This document shows, piece after piece, positions 40,289 through 50,850 of a stretch of 64,000 bases of DNA. Positions within the stretch are counted from its first letter, which is position 1. Every line of letters starts with the position of its first letter. The DNA is taken from NCBI GenBank assembly GCA_027075325.1, contig JALTBN010000043.1, forward strand, positions 1,634-65,633. Reading direction: 5' to 3'. The notes under the pieces were generated by a model. The model had not been told where the DNA came from. It was given only the letters and a program-made list of their open reading frames with translations, and searched no databases. Origin of the DNA: Thermococcus sp. (GTDB lineage Archaea > Methanobacteriota_B > Thermococci > Thermococcales > Thermococcaceae). The translations under genes and the position numbers were made by a program.

Positions 40289-41650
40289 ATGGAAGACCTA
40301 AGGAAGAGGCTGTGGACTCTTGCATGGCCTGCCATTACCGGCAACATCTCCCAGACCCTTCTGAACTTAGTTGACATGCTTATGGTGGGACACGTTAGCG
40401 CCCTCGCCGTCGCTTCGGTGGGTCTTGGAGGTCAGGTAAGCTGGTTCATGATGCCCATTATGATGGCAGTCTCCATCGGAACGCTCGCTCTGGTGGCCAG
40501 ATTCGTAGGCGCCAGGAATTTTGAGGATGCGGAACTCGTTCTTGAGCAGAGCCTCTACCTCGCGGTTCTCCTCGGGATCCCAGTCCTCCTCTTCGGCTGG
40601 TTCTTTGGCGATGACGTCCTCAGGATAATGGGTGCAAAGGGAGAGCTCCTCTCACTGGCTTACTCATATCTCAAGGTCGTGTTCCTCTTTTATCCCGTCC
40701 GCTTTGTGGCGTTCTCCTTTAACTCAGCCCTGAGAGGGGCGGGAGACACCAAGACCCCGATGAAGCTGGGAATTCTGATGAACATCATAAACGCAGTCCT
40801 GGACTACCTCCTGATCTACGGGAAGCTGGGCTTTCCAAAGCTTGGGCCGGTGGGCGCAGCATGGGCGTCCGGTATAGGGATAAGCATCTCCTTTCTCACA
40901 GGTGGGTACCTTCTTCTGAGCGGCAGGCTTGTGCTCACCCTCCACCCACGCTGGCGCCTTGAGTTTGAAATGGCGAAGAGGATACTCAGGATAGGGATCC
41001 CTGCACTGGTGGAGAGGAGTCTCTTCAGCTTCTACAACTTCCTCTACATGAGCATAGTGACCCGCTTCGGTGACGTCGCCCTCGCCGCCCATCAGATAGG
41101 TCTCAGGGTCGAGAGCATAGCCTACATGCCGGCCTTTGGCTTCAACGTGGCATCTTCCGCACTCGTCGGCCAGAGCCTCGGTGAAGGAAACCCCGAGAAA
41201 GCCGAAAGAACCGTGTACGAGGCCCTCAAGATGGTCACCGCGTTCATGGCGTTTATGGCCTTCATCCTGATAGCGTTCCCAAGGTACCTTGTGATGCCGT
41301 TCCTGAACCCCGGTGATCCCAATTATTCGGAGGTTCTCGGGCTCGCTAGCGTATATCTAATAATAGTTGGAATAAGCGAAATCCCTCTCGGCTGGGTGTT
41401 CGTTCTCAGCGGTTCGCTCAGAGGGGCCGGGGACACGAAGAGCCCGATGTACGTAACGGCCGTCAGCAAGCTCCTCTTCCGCATCATCCCCGCCTACCTC
41501 CTGGGCTTCGGCATCACCTTTGGGTCTCTACACATCCACGGAATGGGTGTAATAGCGGCGTGGCTCGCCATGTCGCTGGAAACCTTCACGAGCGCCGCCA
41601 TGTTCTGGTGGATATTCCGGAGGGGTAGCTGGAAGAGGGTGAAAGTATAG
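40289..41650 (+). CDS. MATE family efflux transporter
   Basis: MEDLRKRLWTLAWPAITGNISQTLLNLVDMLMVGHVSALAVASVGLGGQ; SALRGAGDTKTPM repeated as SGSLRGAGDTKSPM. Confidence 0.95.
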   Translation: MEDLRKRLWTLAWPAITGNISQTLLNLVDMLMVGHVSALAVASVGLGGQVSWFMMPIMMAVSIGTLALVARFVGARNFEDAELVLEQSLYLAVLLGIPVLLFGWFFGDDVLRIMGAKGELLSLAYSYLKVVFLFYPVRFVAFSFNSALRGAGDTKTPMKLGILMNIINAVLDYLLIYGKLGFPKLGPVGAAWASGIGISISFLTGGYLLLSGRLVLTLHPRWRLEFEMAKRILRIGIPALVERSLFSFYNFLYMSIVTRFGDVALAAHQIGLRVESIAYMPAFGFNVASSALVGQSLGEGNPEKAERTVYEALKMVTAFMAFMAFILIAFPRYLVMPFLNPGDPNYSEVLGLASVYLIIVGISEIPLGWVFVLSGSLRGAGDTKSPMYVTAVSKLLFRIIPAYLLGFGITFGSLHIHGMGVIAAWLAMSLETFTSAAMFWWIFRRGSWKRVKV

Positions 41651-41694
41651 GCGGAGGAAGGTTTTTAAACCGCCCACATGAGGGGGACGTGGTG

Positions 41695-42312
41695 ATGGGA
41701 GTGAAGTTCAAGGGAAGGGCCTTCGGCGATACAGCCCGCATCGAGCTCGAAATAATGACATTAAGCGAGCTCAGGTTGGAGGATGTGAAGAACATCGATG
41801 CGGGCTCCCTCAGGCTCGAATTCAGGCCAACCTCCTCGGGTATAAAGATCATCGGCATATGGGAAGGCCCCGTTGAGAAGGCGGGAGAGGGAATAAAGAA
41901 GGCCCTTGAAGAGAGTTCCAAACTCCGTGAGAGGATAATGGGGCGCATAAAGGCCAAAGCCGATTCAATAAGGAGCGCCATGCTCCAGATGGGTTTCCGC
42001 GAGGACGTCGTGGGTTACGGAAGTGCCCTCCGCTTCACCAAACGCATCGGCGACTACGAAATGGCCGTCGTCGTTTCCACTTCCGACAACACCGTGCGGC
42101 TTGAGGTTTACGGGAACGACAGAAAGATACTCAGCCCCGAAATAGAGAGCATCTTCGGCGACGTCGAGGTGGAGGAACTTGAGGTGTACGACCTCGAAGA
42201 CCAGAGCGACGAGAGGCTCGTGATAAACCTGGAGATTCCCAGGAATGAGGAGCGGCCGGAGAAGAGGATAGCCGAGGCCGTTCGGATAATCGAGAACATG
42301 CTCATGGCGTGA
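41695..42312 (+). CDS. Conserved hypothetical protein
   Basis: GTGATGGGA start region; soluble alpha/beta protein with no recognised motif. Confidence 0.7.
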   Translation: MGVKFKGRAFGDTARIELEIMTLSELRLEDVKNIDAGSLRLEFRPTSSGIKIIGIWEGPVEKAGEGIKKALEESSKLRERIMGRIKAKADSIRSAMLQMGFREDVVGYGSALRFTKRIGDYEMAVVVSTSDNTVRLEVYGNDRKILSPEIESIFGDVEVEELEVYDLEDQSDERLVINLEIPRNEERPEKRIAEAVRIIENMLMA

Positions 42313-42411
42313 CCCCCCTTAATTTTTACCCCGTACACGTTAGAACCACATGTAATGTTTCCCTCTGAAAAAGTTTTTAGGGAACAACGTCCTATATAAC
42401 ATTGTGATAGC

Positions 42412-43185
42412 ATGGGCGGCGATGAACCCCTCGGGGAACTCTTCGAGGACCTCCTGCCTGGAACGACGGTGGCGTTCATCTACGAGACGTACTCAACAAG
42501 CTGGGAGCTTCCGCTCCTGATGGTAAAGGAGAGGGTTGAAAAAGGGAGTGCAGCTGTGATAACGAGCTATACCAAGCCCGCAAACCATCTTTTCAGGGAC
42601 TTGAAACTTATGGGCCTGAACGTCCAGAAGGCCATGGAAAACGACCTCCTTTTTATAATAGACATCTTCGGCTCCCGCTACCACCTCCACGAGACGGCGA
42701 AGAACCTGTTCTACCTTGACCAGGTTGATCCGGAAACCCTCAACCCTAAAATCTGGCGTATCTACGAGGAGCACATCTTACCGAAGATAGGAGACAGGCA
42801 AATCCTCCGACTCATCTATCCCCTCCACGGCGTTGTTCAATTCGCGGGGGAAGAACCAACGACAAAGCTGATGAGCCAGGTAATAGCCCGGTACTCCTCC
42901 ATAAGCAGAAGGAGCTCAATGGTTGTCACGCTCAACAAAGACACGGTCTCCAGAAGCTTTACGGCATGGACGGTCGAGCTCAGCGACTACGTCTTCCTCT
43001 CCAGGATATTCCTCGGAAAGGGGAGTATCGAGGAGCACCTCTACTTCCTTAAGGCCCCCATCCCCAACTTTAGACCAGCCGAGTTCATCCTGAAGAAAAC
43101 CGGAAAATCTGGAGGGGAACGCTTCAAAATACAGCGGGTCCACGAGGAAAGGGGGAAAAGAAACGGCGAAAGGCTCACCCTCTGA
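42412..43185 (+). CDS. RecA/KaiC-superfamily-like protein lacking a Walker A motif
   Basis: [62 protein letters not shown] resembles a KaiC core without GxxxxGKT. Confidence 0.6.
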   Translation: MGGDEPLGELFEDLLPGTTVAFIYETYSTSWELPLLMVKERVEKGSAAVITSYTKPANHLFRDLKLMGLNVQKAMENDLLFIIDIFGSRYHLHETAKNLFYLDQVDPETLNPKIWRIYEEHILPKIGDRQILRLIYPLHGVVQFAGEEPTTKLMSQVIARYSSISRRSSMVVTLNKDTVSRSFTAWTVELSDYVFLSRIFLGKGSIEEHLYFLKAPIPNFRPAEFILKKTGKSGGERFKIQRVHEERGKRNGERLTL

Positions 43186-45052
43186 ACTTCGGCCTCCTGC
43201 TGAGGAGCAGGGGGAGGGGTCTTCCTTTGTACGGGAAGCCTTCCGTCTGCCTTCTTATCTCCTTGATCAGGTCCTCAAGCTGCATCTCGACCTGCTTTCC
43301 GTCGCTCCTCCTCCTGACGGTGACGGTGTTCTGCTCCTTCTCGTTCTTTCCGACGACAATGATGTACGGCACCCACTCCTTCTCGGCCTTCCTTATCTTC
43401 TTGTTGAGCCTGTCGCTGGTATCGTCAACGTCCGCCCTTATCTTAGCACCCTCGAGCTTGCCGGCAACGTAGAGGGCATAGTCAAGAACGTCCTCGCTGA
43501 CGGGGATGACGCGAACCTGTATCGGGCTGAGCCAGAGCGGGAACATCGGCTTCTTACCCTTGGCCTGGAGCTTGGCCTGCTTTTCAAGGATGGCATACAT
43601 AACGCGCTCAATGGCTCCACTCGGCGAGCAGTGGAGTATGAGCGGGTACTGCTCCTGTCCGTTCTCATCGTAGTAGGTTATGCCGAAGCGCTCGGCGTTC
43701 TCGACATCGATCTGGACTGTACTTAAAGCTGCAGCCTTGTCGAGGTTGTCCACGAAGTTGAACTCGAACTTGAGGATGAAGTAGAAGAACCTCTGGTCCC
43801 ACATCTCTATCAGGACGGGCTTGCCTATTATCCTTGCCAGCTCGACTATGAAGTCCTTGTTGGCCTCCCAGAAGTCCCTTGTAAAGCGTATCGCGACTTC
43901 GTAGTCCTCGGGAGTTAGGCCAACGCCCTTAAGCACTTCCATGCTGAGCTTGTACTGCTTCTTGAACTCGTCCATAGCCTGCTTGAGATCCCTTGCTACT
44001 GTGTGCATATCGGGCATCGTAAAGGCCCTGAGCCTTCTCAGACCGCTGAGCTCGCCGCTCTTCTCGCGCCTGAACGAATAACGGGTCAGCTCATACATCC
44101 TGAGCGGCAGGTTGCGGTAGCTTATGATGGCATCCTTCTTTATGAGGAACTGACCGAAGCAGGCCGCGAACCTTAAGAAGAACTTCTTGTCGCCGCTCTT
44201 GACGACGTACTGCCTCGCGGGGAACCTGTTCAGGTACTTCTCAAGGGCCGGGTGCTCGAAGTCATACATGATGGGGGTCTCAACCTCCATCGCACCGTAG
44301 TCAACGACCTTCTCGGTGACGTACTGCTCGAGGAGGCCCTTTATCAGCCTGCCCTTGGGGTAGTACCGGAGGTTTCCGCCGTCGCTTCCCGGTTCATAGT
44401 CAACGAGCTCCTGTTCCAGCATTATCCTCACGTGGGGCGGCTCCTTGTCGGCTATCCTGTTCTTGTGAATCTCGTAGTTCACAAACTTCTTCAGGTTCTC
44501 GTGTCCCGTGAAGTCGAACTTGTCGACCTCGATAAGCTCGCCCTCAGGCGTGAGGATGTACCAGTAACTCTTCAGCTCCTCCTCCTTCTCAAGGGCTATG
44601 TTGCGTTCCTCCGTGGAGACGGCCTCCTCGGGGACTATCGTTCTGCTGAGCTCGGCCAGCGGGTGTCCCTTGCAGCTCAGCTTGAAGGCCTTGTAGTAGC
44701 CGAACGGGGCGCGCTTGACCTCGAAGCCCTCCTCCTTAAGCTTTTCCTCAACCTTCTGGAGAACCTTGAGGGCTATATCAGGCTTCGCCAGCTCGCTGCT
44801 CAGGTGGGCGAAGGGGTAAACAAATATCCTCTCGGCTTTAACCTGTCCTGCCACGTCCTTGATTTCCGCAACGGCTTTCTCAACGACCTCGTCGGGCTTG
44901 CTCTCGTCGACCTTTTCAACGCTTATGAAAATCGCTAAAACCTCGTCGAGCCTTCCCTTCTTCTGATCTTCGCTTATTGGTTCGGGGTTCTTCAGGGCCT
45001 TGTCTTTGACCTCATATTCGAGGTAGTCCGAGTGTATCAGAAGCATTCTCAT
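43175..45052 (-). CDS. thrS: Threonyl-tRNA synthetase (archaeal type, DTD-like editing domain)
   Basis: [26 protein letters not shown]-terminal editing domain; class II core ([58 protein letters not shown]). Confidence 0.96.
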   Translation of the reverse strand: MRMLLIHSDYLEYEVKDKALKNPEPISEDQKKGRLDEVLAIFISVEKVDESKPDEVVEKAVAEIKDVAGQVKAERIFVYPFAHLSSELAKPDIALKVLQKVEEKLKEEGFEVKRAPFGYYKAFKLSCKGHPLAELSRTIVPEEAVSTEERNIALEKEEELKSYWYILTPEGELIEVDKFDFTGHENLKKFVNYEIHKNRIADKEPPHVRIMLEQELVDYEPGSDGGNLRYYPKGRLIKGLLEQYVTEKVVDYGAMEVETPIMYDFEHPALEKYLNRFPARQYVVKSGDKKFFLRFAACFGQFLIKKDAIISYRNLPLRMYELTRYSFRREKSGELSGLRRLRAFTMPDMHTVARDLKQAMDEFKKQYKLSMEVLKGVGLTPEDYEVAIRFTRDFWEANKDFIVELARIIGKPVLIEMWDQRFFYFILKFEFNFVDNLDKAAALSTVQIDVENAERFGITYYDENGQEQYPLILHCSPSGAIERVMYAILEKQAKLQAKGKKPMFPLWLSPIQVRVIPVSEDVLDYALYVAGKLEGAKIRADVDDTSDRLNKKIRKAEKEWVPYIIVVGKNEKEQNTVTVRRRSDGKQVEMQLEDLIKEIRRQTEGFPYKGRPLPLLLSRRPKFRG

Positions 45053-45143
45053 CCTTAACCACCACCATAACATAGGGGGGAATTACTAAAAGTTTTCCCC
45101 CCAGTTTATAAACCTGTTTGAGAGGGAGAGAAAGAGACGCAGC

Positions 45144-46244
45144 TCAGCTTCCCCTCTCCCCCTCGACCTTTATCCTTATCGGCTCCGGGAACCAGTTGAC
45201 CCTCTGCGGGAACGGTATCTCAATGCCCTCCCTATCGAGGGCCTCCTTGATCTTCTGGAGCAGACGGTACTTGGAGCGCAGGAGGTTCTGACCAACCCAT
45301 AGCGTGCTGGGAACCCACGCCCATATTGTTATGTTCACCGAGCTGTCGGCCAGTTCGCTCACATAGACCCTCGGTTCGGGCTCGGCCAGAACCACAGGTT
45401 CTTCATTGAGAACATTGAGGATCGTGTCGATTGCCTTCTGAGCGTCCTCCTTGTAGGCTATCCCAACCGTTATCTCGGCCCTTCTCGCCGGATACTTCTG
45501 GAGGTTGATGATCTCACTGTTGAAGAGCTTCTCGTTTGGAATCCTAACCAGGGTTCCATCCCACCGCCTGATCCTCGTCGAGAGAATCCTTATATCCTCA
45601 ACTATGCCCTCAAAGTCCCCTATCCTCACCGCATCACCTATCTTAAGGGGTTTGTCGAAGTACATGAAAACTCCGGATATGAAGTTGGCTATCACCGTCT
45701 GAGCCGAAAAACCCAGGACGATACCGGTTATCCCGGCCGCTGCTATGACCGTTGACAGCCTGCCGCTGAGCCCCGCTATATCGAGGGCTATGAAGAAAGC
45801 TATTGTAATGACTGTATAGTAGAACAGCTTCGCCTTGACCTGGGTTTCAGGGAGCTTGCTTGGCGGGGTGCGCATTACCATGTAGTCCCTGGACTTCTTG
45901 GCCAGGAGGTAACTGAAGTAGAAAACGAGCAGGGCGGTGAGGAGCGTGCTTATCTCAACGCCCCCAACCTTAAAGGAGAGGCCAAGGGCCCTGACCGCGT
46001 AGACCAAGGCAACGAAGATTGCCATGTTATAGAGCGTTCCGGCGGTGTCTTCGTTGAAGATCCAAACGTAGTTCGTTTCTCTTGATAGCCTGAGGATGTA
46101 GTATCTGAGGAACCGGGCAATTACATAAGCGGCAATCATTATGGCTATGGACTCACCTATCCCCTTGGGGGTTATGCTGAGCACCAAGGGTTTATCCCAT
46201 GCAGATGTCGTCGCAGTTGCGTTCGTGGCATTTACCGGGTTCAT
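45144..46244 (-). CDS. MscS family mechanosensitive ion channel
   Basis: Multi-TM; GITGIVLGFSAQTVIANFISGVFMYFDKPLKIGDAVRIGDFEGIVEDIRILSTRIRRWDGTLVRIPNEKLFNSEIINLQ. Confidence 0.94.
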   Translation of the reverse strand: MNPVNATNATATTSAWDKPLVLSITPKGIGESIAIMIAAYVIARFLRYYILRLSRETNYVWIFNEDTAGTLYNMAIFVALVYAVRALGLSFKVGGVEISTLLTALLVFYFSYLLAKKSRDYMVMRTPPSKLPETQVKAKLFYYTVITIAFFIALDIAGLSGRLSTVIAAAGITGIVLGFSAQTVIANFISGVFMYFDKPLKIGDAVRIGDFEGIVEDIRILSTRIRRWDGTLVRIPNEKLFNSEIINLQKYPARRAEITVGIAYKEDAQKAIDTILNVLNEEPVVLAEPEPRVYVSELADSSVNITIWAWVPSTLWVGQNLLRSKYRLLQKIKEALDREGIEIPFPQRVNWFPEPIRIKVEGERGS

Positions 46245-46246
46245 GT

Positions 46247-46891
46247 TCACCACCTCATGAGAAAGTTAGGAAGCGCATCGCCCGGTCCTACGGGGGTAAG
46301 GCCATCCTTTGGAGCCTTTCCGGTGTTATTGACCTCAGGAACGTGATTTTTCAGCGTAACGATGATGAGGGGATAGTAGGCCCTCTCCTGGGTGTAATAC
46401 ATAGCAGAGTTCCATATGGGAACTACAAGTTTCCCCAGGTTTTTCCACTCTCCAGAAGGATTTGAAATTATCATCTTAAGCACTCCCATAGAATCCGGCT
46501 CATTCGTCCTGAAGCTTCCCACATGATATCTCGCGATGGCGCCGGCCTCTATCGTGCCGTAGAGTGCGTACTTCTCCCTGGAAACCTGAAACCTGTCAAC
46601 GGGGGTTCCACCTACCTTCACCTCAACCTCCACGGGCGCATCAACGAAACCCGGAAGGGAATCCTTCGGGGGAACAACGAGGGGTTCACGGAATTTCACC
46701 ATGAGAAGCCTCACGCCGTAACCGATGGCAGGGGCAGGCAGAACGTTAAGCTTCTCCCCATCTTTGATCTTTATAAGCTTTTCAACATCTTCCCTCCGAT
46801 ATCTAACCAGACCGGGGGAATCCTCAAGGAGGTGGATTTTAGTGTCCCCTATTTTTATGAACCGGGTTTTGAGCTCGTGCTCACCAAACAT
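46247..46891 (-). CDS. DUF432 family protein
   Basis: FIKIGDTKIHLLEDSPGLVRYRREDVEKLI...VKFREPLVVPPKDSLPGFVDAPVEVEV; next to MscS. Confidence 0.75.
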   Translation of the reverse strand: MFGEHELKTRFIKIGDTKIHLLEDSPGLVRYRREDVEKLIKIKDGEKLNVLPAPAIGYGVRLLMVKFREPLVVPPKDSLPGFVDAPVEVEVKVGGTPVDRFQVSREKYALYGTIEAGAIARYHVGSFRTNEPDSMGVLKMIISNPSGEWKNLGKLVVPIWNSAMYYTQERAYYPLIIVTLKNHVPEVNNTGKAPKDGLTPVGPGDALPNFLMRW

Positions 46892-46981
46892 GGTTATACT
46901 TTAGTGTCCAACCAAATTTAAGGTTATCGCGGTGCAAAGGCTTAAAAAATCCAGACAAAAATTCAATGAGAGGTGAGGAGG

Positions 46982-47569
46982 ATGGAGGAAAAGAAAAAAG
47001 CGAGCGAAGGACAGCTCGTTCTTCCAGGGGACTACCTCGGAGTCATCGAAGAATACCTACCGGGGGAAGGCGTTAAAGAAGAAAACGGGGAGCTCATAGC
47101 CACACGGACGGGTAAAGTAAGGATTGACCCTGAGAGGATGGAGATTCACGTTGATCCGGTTACGGATGTCCCACCCCTTCCAGAGGTCGGGGACATAGTC
47201 CTGGGACGCATCATTGAGGTAAGAGGACAGAACGCCCTGGTGGAGCTGATAAGCATAGAGGGAAAGAAAGGGCGGGATATAGCCACCTCCAGGATTGCAG
47301 GCATACACGTTTCACAGGTTAGAAACGGTTTCGTGGAAGACCTCACGAAGGAGTTCCGCATAGGCGACATAGTGAGGGCAAGGGTAATATCCAACGAGAA
47401 GAGTCCCATCCAGCTCACCACCAAAGCTCCTGACCTGGGGGTGGTCTACGCCCTGTGCTCAAGATGCAGAACCCCCCTGATAAGACGCGGGAACCAGCTC
47501 ATCTGCCCGAAGTGCGGCAACGTTGAAACAAGGAAGCTCTCCACCCTCTACCGCAAGCTGGTGGTCTGA
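46982..47569 (+). CDS. Archaeal exosome subunit Csl4 (S1 domain plus zinc ribbon)
   Basis: LPGDYLGVIEEYLPGEGVKEENGELIATRTGKV; S1 domain GDIVLGRIIEVRGQNALVEL; zinc ribbon CSRCRTPLIRRGNQLICPKCGNVETRKL. Confidence 0.94.
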   Translation: MEEKKKASEGQLVLPGDYLGVIEEYLPGEGVKEENGELIATRTGKVRIDPERMEIHVDPVTDVPPLPEVGDIVLGRIIEVRGQNALVELISIEGKKGRDIATSRIAGIHVSQVRNGFVEDLTKEFRIGDIVRARVISNEKSPIQLTTKAPDLGVVYALCSRCRTPLIRRGNQLICPKCGNVETRKLSTLYRKLVV

Positions 47570-48217
47570 ATGGCAAGGGCAAAGCGGGTGATAACGATAC
47601 ACGTAAGGGACGAGCGCGAAAAGGAGGAGTTCATGCGGGAGCTTCAGAGGCTGAACCTCCCAGCGTTCATATACGTCCACGGTAAACTCGATTCAATCAA
47701 AATAAACGTCCAGGGAACTAAGGACGAGATAAGGGAGGCCATCGGAAAAATACGAGCGATCCACAACAGGGTAAGGGCAAAGCTCTCCCCCGACAGGGGT
47801 GGCCTCTACCACTACGCTCCAGACGACCTCTTCAGGGACGCCGGAACCAGCGTATCAATTCCCATAATCGTCAAAACCCTCGAACTGATGGGGGAGACGG
47901 TGAGACTGAAGGAAGACGGGAGCGAGATAGTATCATCCGTCCCGTGGGAGGAGCTCGTGAAAATCGTTAAAAACCTGGGGGAGACCCTCTCAGAGATCTC
48001 CCTCCAGACCACAAGGCAGATAAGGGAGGTCGTCCTTCCCGTCTCCGTGGCCTTTGGGATGGAGCCGGAAGACGTTCTCAACCTCCTCGTGGAGCTCGGC
48101 GCAGCTGAATGGAAGGAGGATAAGTTTAAATACGAACTCGTTAAGAACAAGGAGCATGCCCTGGAAATGCTGATACGTCATCTTGAGGAGGAAGAAGGTG
48201 ATAGCGATGAAGATTGA
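47570..48217 (+). CDS. DUF2067 family protein
   Basis: Start is one base after the csl4 stop; sits between csl4 and rpo11. Confidence 0.75.
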   Translation: MARAKRVITIHVRDEREKEEFMRELQRLNLPAFIYVHGKLDSIKINVQGTKDEIREAIGKIRAIHNRVRAKLSPDRGGLYHYAPDDLFRDAGTSVSIPIIVKTLELMGETVRLKEDGSEIVSSVPWEELVKIVKNLGETLSEISLQTTRQIREVVLPVSVAFGMEPEDVLNLLVELGAAEWKEDKFKYELVKNKEHALEMLIRHLEEEEGDSDED

Positions 48218-48494
48218 GGTCATAAAGAGGGAGGGGAACACACTTGAGTTCTACCTTGAGGGAGAAGATCACACGTTCGCAAACCTTCTCGTGGAAACCC
48301 TCCACGAGGACGAGCACGTCAAGTTTGCGGCCTACTCCATAGATCACCCTATACTCATGGCCAGGAAGCCGAGGTTCAAGGTCATCACCGACGGAGAGAA
48401 AAAGCCGGAGGAAGCCCTTGAAAAGGCCGCTCAGAAGATATTCGACAGGGCGAGAGAAGTGCTGGATGAATGGAACACTGCCACAAGCTCCTGA
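48207..48494 (+). CDS. rpoL: DNA-directed RNA polymerase subunit Rpo11 (L)
   Basis: [63 protein letters not shown]. Confidence 0.95.
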   Translation: MKIEVIKREGNTLEFYLEGEDHTFANLLVETLHEDEHVKFAAYSIDHPILMARKPRFKVITDGEKKPEEALEKAAQKIFDRAREVLDEWNTATSS

Positions 48495-48548
48495 ACCTTT
48501 TTATTCTACGGCGGAATTTTTTTAAAGGTATGGAGTACATTTTCAAAC

Positions 48549-49889
48549 ATGAATAAGTTGAAATTCAAAGGTTCCATTGAGCCGGTACACGCCCTTATCG
48601 CGGTCATCGCCGTTGCCCTGCTGGTGAGGGTTTACCTTGCCCCGTTCTCCACCGGCAGCGACATCCCCCAGTTCTACGGTTTCGGGAATACCATGCTGCA
48701 CCATCCCCTTAACTTCTACGCCTACGCCTCGGGAGACCACTGGAACACGGAGGGGTGGCCATATAACTGGCCCTACGTATACGGCCCGGTCCTCGCTTAC
48801 CTCCTGGCCTTCCTCCGCCTCCTGGGAATTGGAAACATCAAATATTTCTGGGACTCCAGCGGGTATCACGTCTACATCGCCCGTTCGTGGGTGGTGGCTG
48901 TTAAATCGCTCTTCATCGCGGCGGACATAGGCATAGCCGTGGTTCTGTATGCGTACACCTGGAGAAAACTCAAAAACGGATGGGCGGGGGTTCTCCTCGC
49001 GGCCCTCTACCTTTTCAATCCGATGGTGATATACGTCTCGTCGATATACGGAATGTTCGACGGTATAGCAACCATGTTCTTCCTGCTGGCCATGTATCTC
49101 CTCAAAGCCGGAAACAAAAAGCTCGGTTACGCCCTCATAGGATTCAGCCTCGCAGTCAAACACACCATTCTCTTTCCCGCATTAATAATCATGTGGGACG
49201 CTTTCCTCAAAGGAAAATGGAGGGGCATTGCAGAATCTCTAAAGCCGTTCCTGGCCGGTGCCCTCATACCCTTCGCTCCGTTCCTCCTCAAGCCCTCATC
49301 CCTCATGAAAATCCCGAAGTTAATGCGCGGGATGGAGCCCGGCTATACGTATCCCATCTCGTACAACCTCAACGGAATAGTGAGCCTCCTGACGTACGTG
49401 CACGATAAAGCGGGAATAGACACGACATTCTACATGAAGCACTGGTGGCTCTTCTCTCTGGCTGCCCTCGGGGCGGTTCTCATCATCCACTCAAAGACCA
49501 GAAACATCGAGCTGTCGGTGGCGCTCTCATATGCCGCGTTTCTCCTGACGTACTGGCGTGTTAACACCCAGTATACCCTTCCGTTCTTCGCTTTTATGAC
49601 TCTCGCCCTAGTTTCATCGGACTGGCCCACCCGCGTCGTTGAGGTACTCGCAGGGATTCCCCCCGCGTTATGGCCGGTAATGTTCCCGACGAGCTTCTGG
49701 TTCCACGTCCATTTTGAGAACCCAAACTGGAACATGGTAAAGTTTATCGACCGCCACACACTCATGGTCTTTGACACGTGGCCCTTCGTTGAGCTCTCCC
49801 TGACCTTCACGTTCCTGCTCTTCGCGTTGATTGTATGGGCTCTCGCCACAGCCCTGTCCGGAGGATGCAAAAATGGAGAACCTGCCTGA
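48549..49889 (+). CDS. Multi-TM glycosyltransferase-like protein (GT-C/GT87-like)
   Basis: STGSDIPQFYGFGNTMLHHPLNFYAYASGDHWNTEGWPYNWPYVYGP; acidic residues after TM1 and about ten TMs. Confidence 0.75.
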   Translation: MNKLKFKGSIEPVHALIAVIAVALLVRVYLAPFSTGSDIPQFYGFGNTMLHHPLNFYAYASGDHWNTEGWPYNWPYVYGPVLAYLLAFLRLLGIGNIKYFWDSSGYHVYIARSWVVAVKSLFIAADIGIAVVLYAYTWRKLKNGWAGVLLAALYLFNPMVIYVSSIYGMFDGIATMFFLLAMYLLKAGNKKLGYALIGFSLAVKHTILFPALIIMWDAFLKGKWRGIAESLKPFLAGALIPFAPFLLKPSSLMKIPKLMRGMEPGYTYPISYNLNGIVSLLTYVHDKAGIDTTFYMKHWWLFSLAALGAVLIIHSKTRNIELSVALSYAAFLLTYWRVNTQYTLPFFAFMTLALVSSDWPTRVVEVLAGIPPALWPVMFPTSFWFHVHFENPNWNMVKFIDRHTLMVFDTWPFVELSLTFTFLLFALIVWALATALSGGCKNGEPA

Positions 49890-50280
49890 GGGGATAACCT
49901 ACGAAAAGGATTTCAGAGACAAGGGGCTGGCCACCCTCGGCGACTCACTGGCCAACTTCATCTACTCCGTCGCCCTGAGTGAGTACACCGGGAAACCCAC
50001 TGGGGGAAGGGTTCCGAACGCGGCCTTTGCCATAGCCCTGGAAAGGGCAGGCTTAAAGGACATAATCCCCCGGAGAACGGACAAACACGGAAAGGGGGAT
50101 ATAGCTGAGGCCCTCCTGGCGTACGCCTGGCTCCAAGGGGAAATAAGCGTGGAGGAGGCAGCAGGGATACTATCCCACAACTTTACGGACGACGTCCTTC
50201 ACAGGTACAGGAACAAAGAAGCCCTTGGAAAAGCCCTGGGGGAGCTGTTCAAAGTTATAAAAGAGCGGCTCGGCCTCTAA
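49873..50280 (+). CDS. Ribonuclease III family protein (catalytic domain only, no dsRBD)
   Basis: YEKDFRDKGLATLGDSLANFIYSVALSEYTGKP...KHGKGDIAEALLAYAWLQGEISVEEAAGIL; GDS and D-x-x-EAL RNase III-like motifs. Confidence 0.75.
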   Translation: MENLPEGITYEKDFRDKGLATLGDSLANFIYSVALSEYTGKPTGGRVPNAAFAIALERAGLKDIIPRRTDKHGKGDIAEALLAYAWLQGEISVEEAAGILSHNFTDDVLHRYRNKEALGKALGELFKVIKERLGL

Positions 50281-50846
50281 ATCTTCGGTTTCAGTACCCC
50301 TTTCCTCTTCAACCCCTCGTACGCCCTTCTGAGGGCTTCCCGTATAATGTACCGCTTGTTCATTCCACCGAGCTTTCGGGCGGCCCTTCGGAGGCTTCCT
50401 GAACGGAGGAAGAGTTCAAGGAGTCTCCTATCCTCTTCGGGAAGGTCAAGGTATTTCAGGGCCTTCTCCGCTATTTCCAGCGGGGTGTTGCCTTCGTATG
50501 CATAGTCAGAGGAAGTTGGGGGTCTCTCGAACTTTTCAACGAGTCTAAAGCGTATTACATGGGCTGGTGAGTCGGGCAAAACTTCCTTATAATGGGTTTT
50601 GAGTGCGTTGAGGAGTTCCTTTCTGCTTGAGAATCCGTCCAGGAAGGCGTCCTCCTCCGTCAGCTCGCCCACAGGTTTGCTCTCGATGCCCTCAATCACA
50701 GCCCTCCCGATGGCGTAGCCACCGGAATGTATCACCACCTCATCCCCTTCCTCAAGGTTGGGCCGCCTTCCAAGCCTGACCGTCGCCCTCTTCCGCCCGC
50801 TTAGTATGGCCCTGGCGTACCTTCCGTCAAACTCAAGGTGCTTCAT
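50277..50846 (-). CDS. ASCH domain protein with C-terminal helical (HTH-like) extension
   Basis: AILSGRKRATVRLGRRPNLEEGDEVVIHSGGYAIGRAVIEGI...SSRKELLNALKTHYKEVLPDSPAHVIRFRLV. Confidence 0.82.
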   Translation of the reverse strand: MKHLEFDGRYARAILSGRKRATVRLGRRPNLEEGDEVVIHSGGYAIGRAVIEGIESKPVGELTEEDAFLDGFSSRKELLNALKTHYKEVLPDSPAHVIRFRLVEKFERPPTSSDYAYEGNTPLEIAEKALKYLDLPEEDRRLLELFLRSGSLRRAARKLGGMNKRYIIREALRRAYEGLKRKGVLKPKI

Positions 50847-50850
50847 GCTA

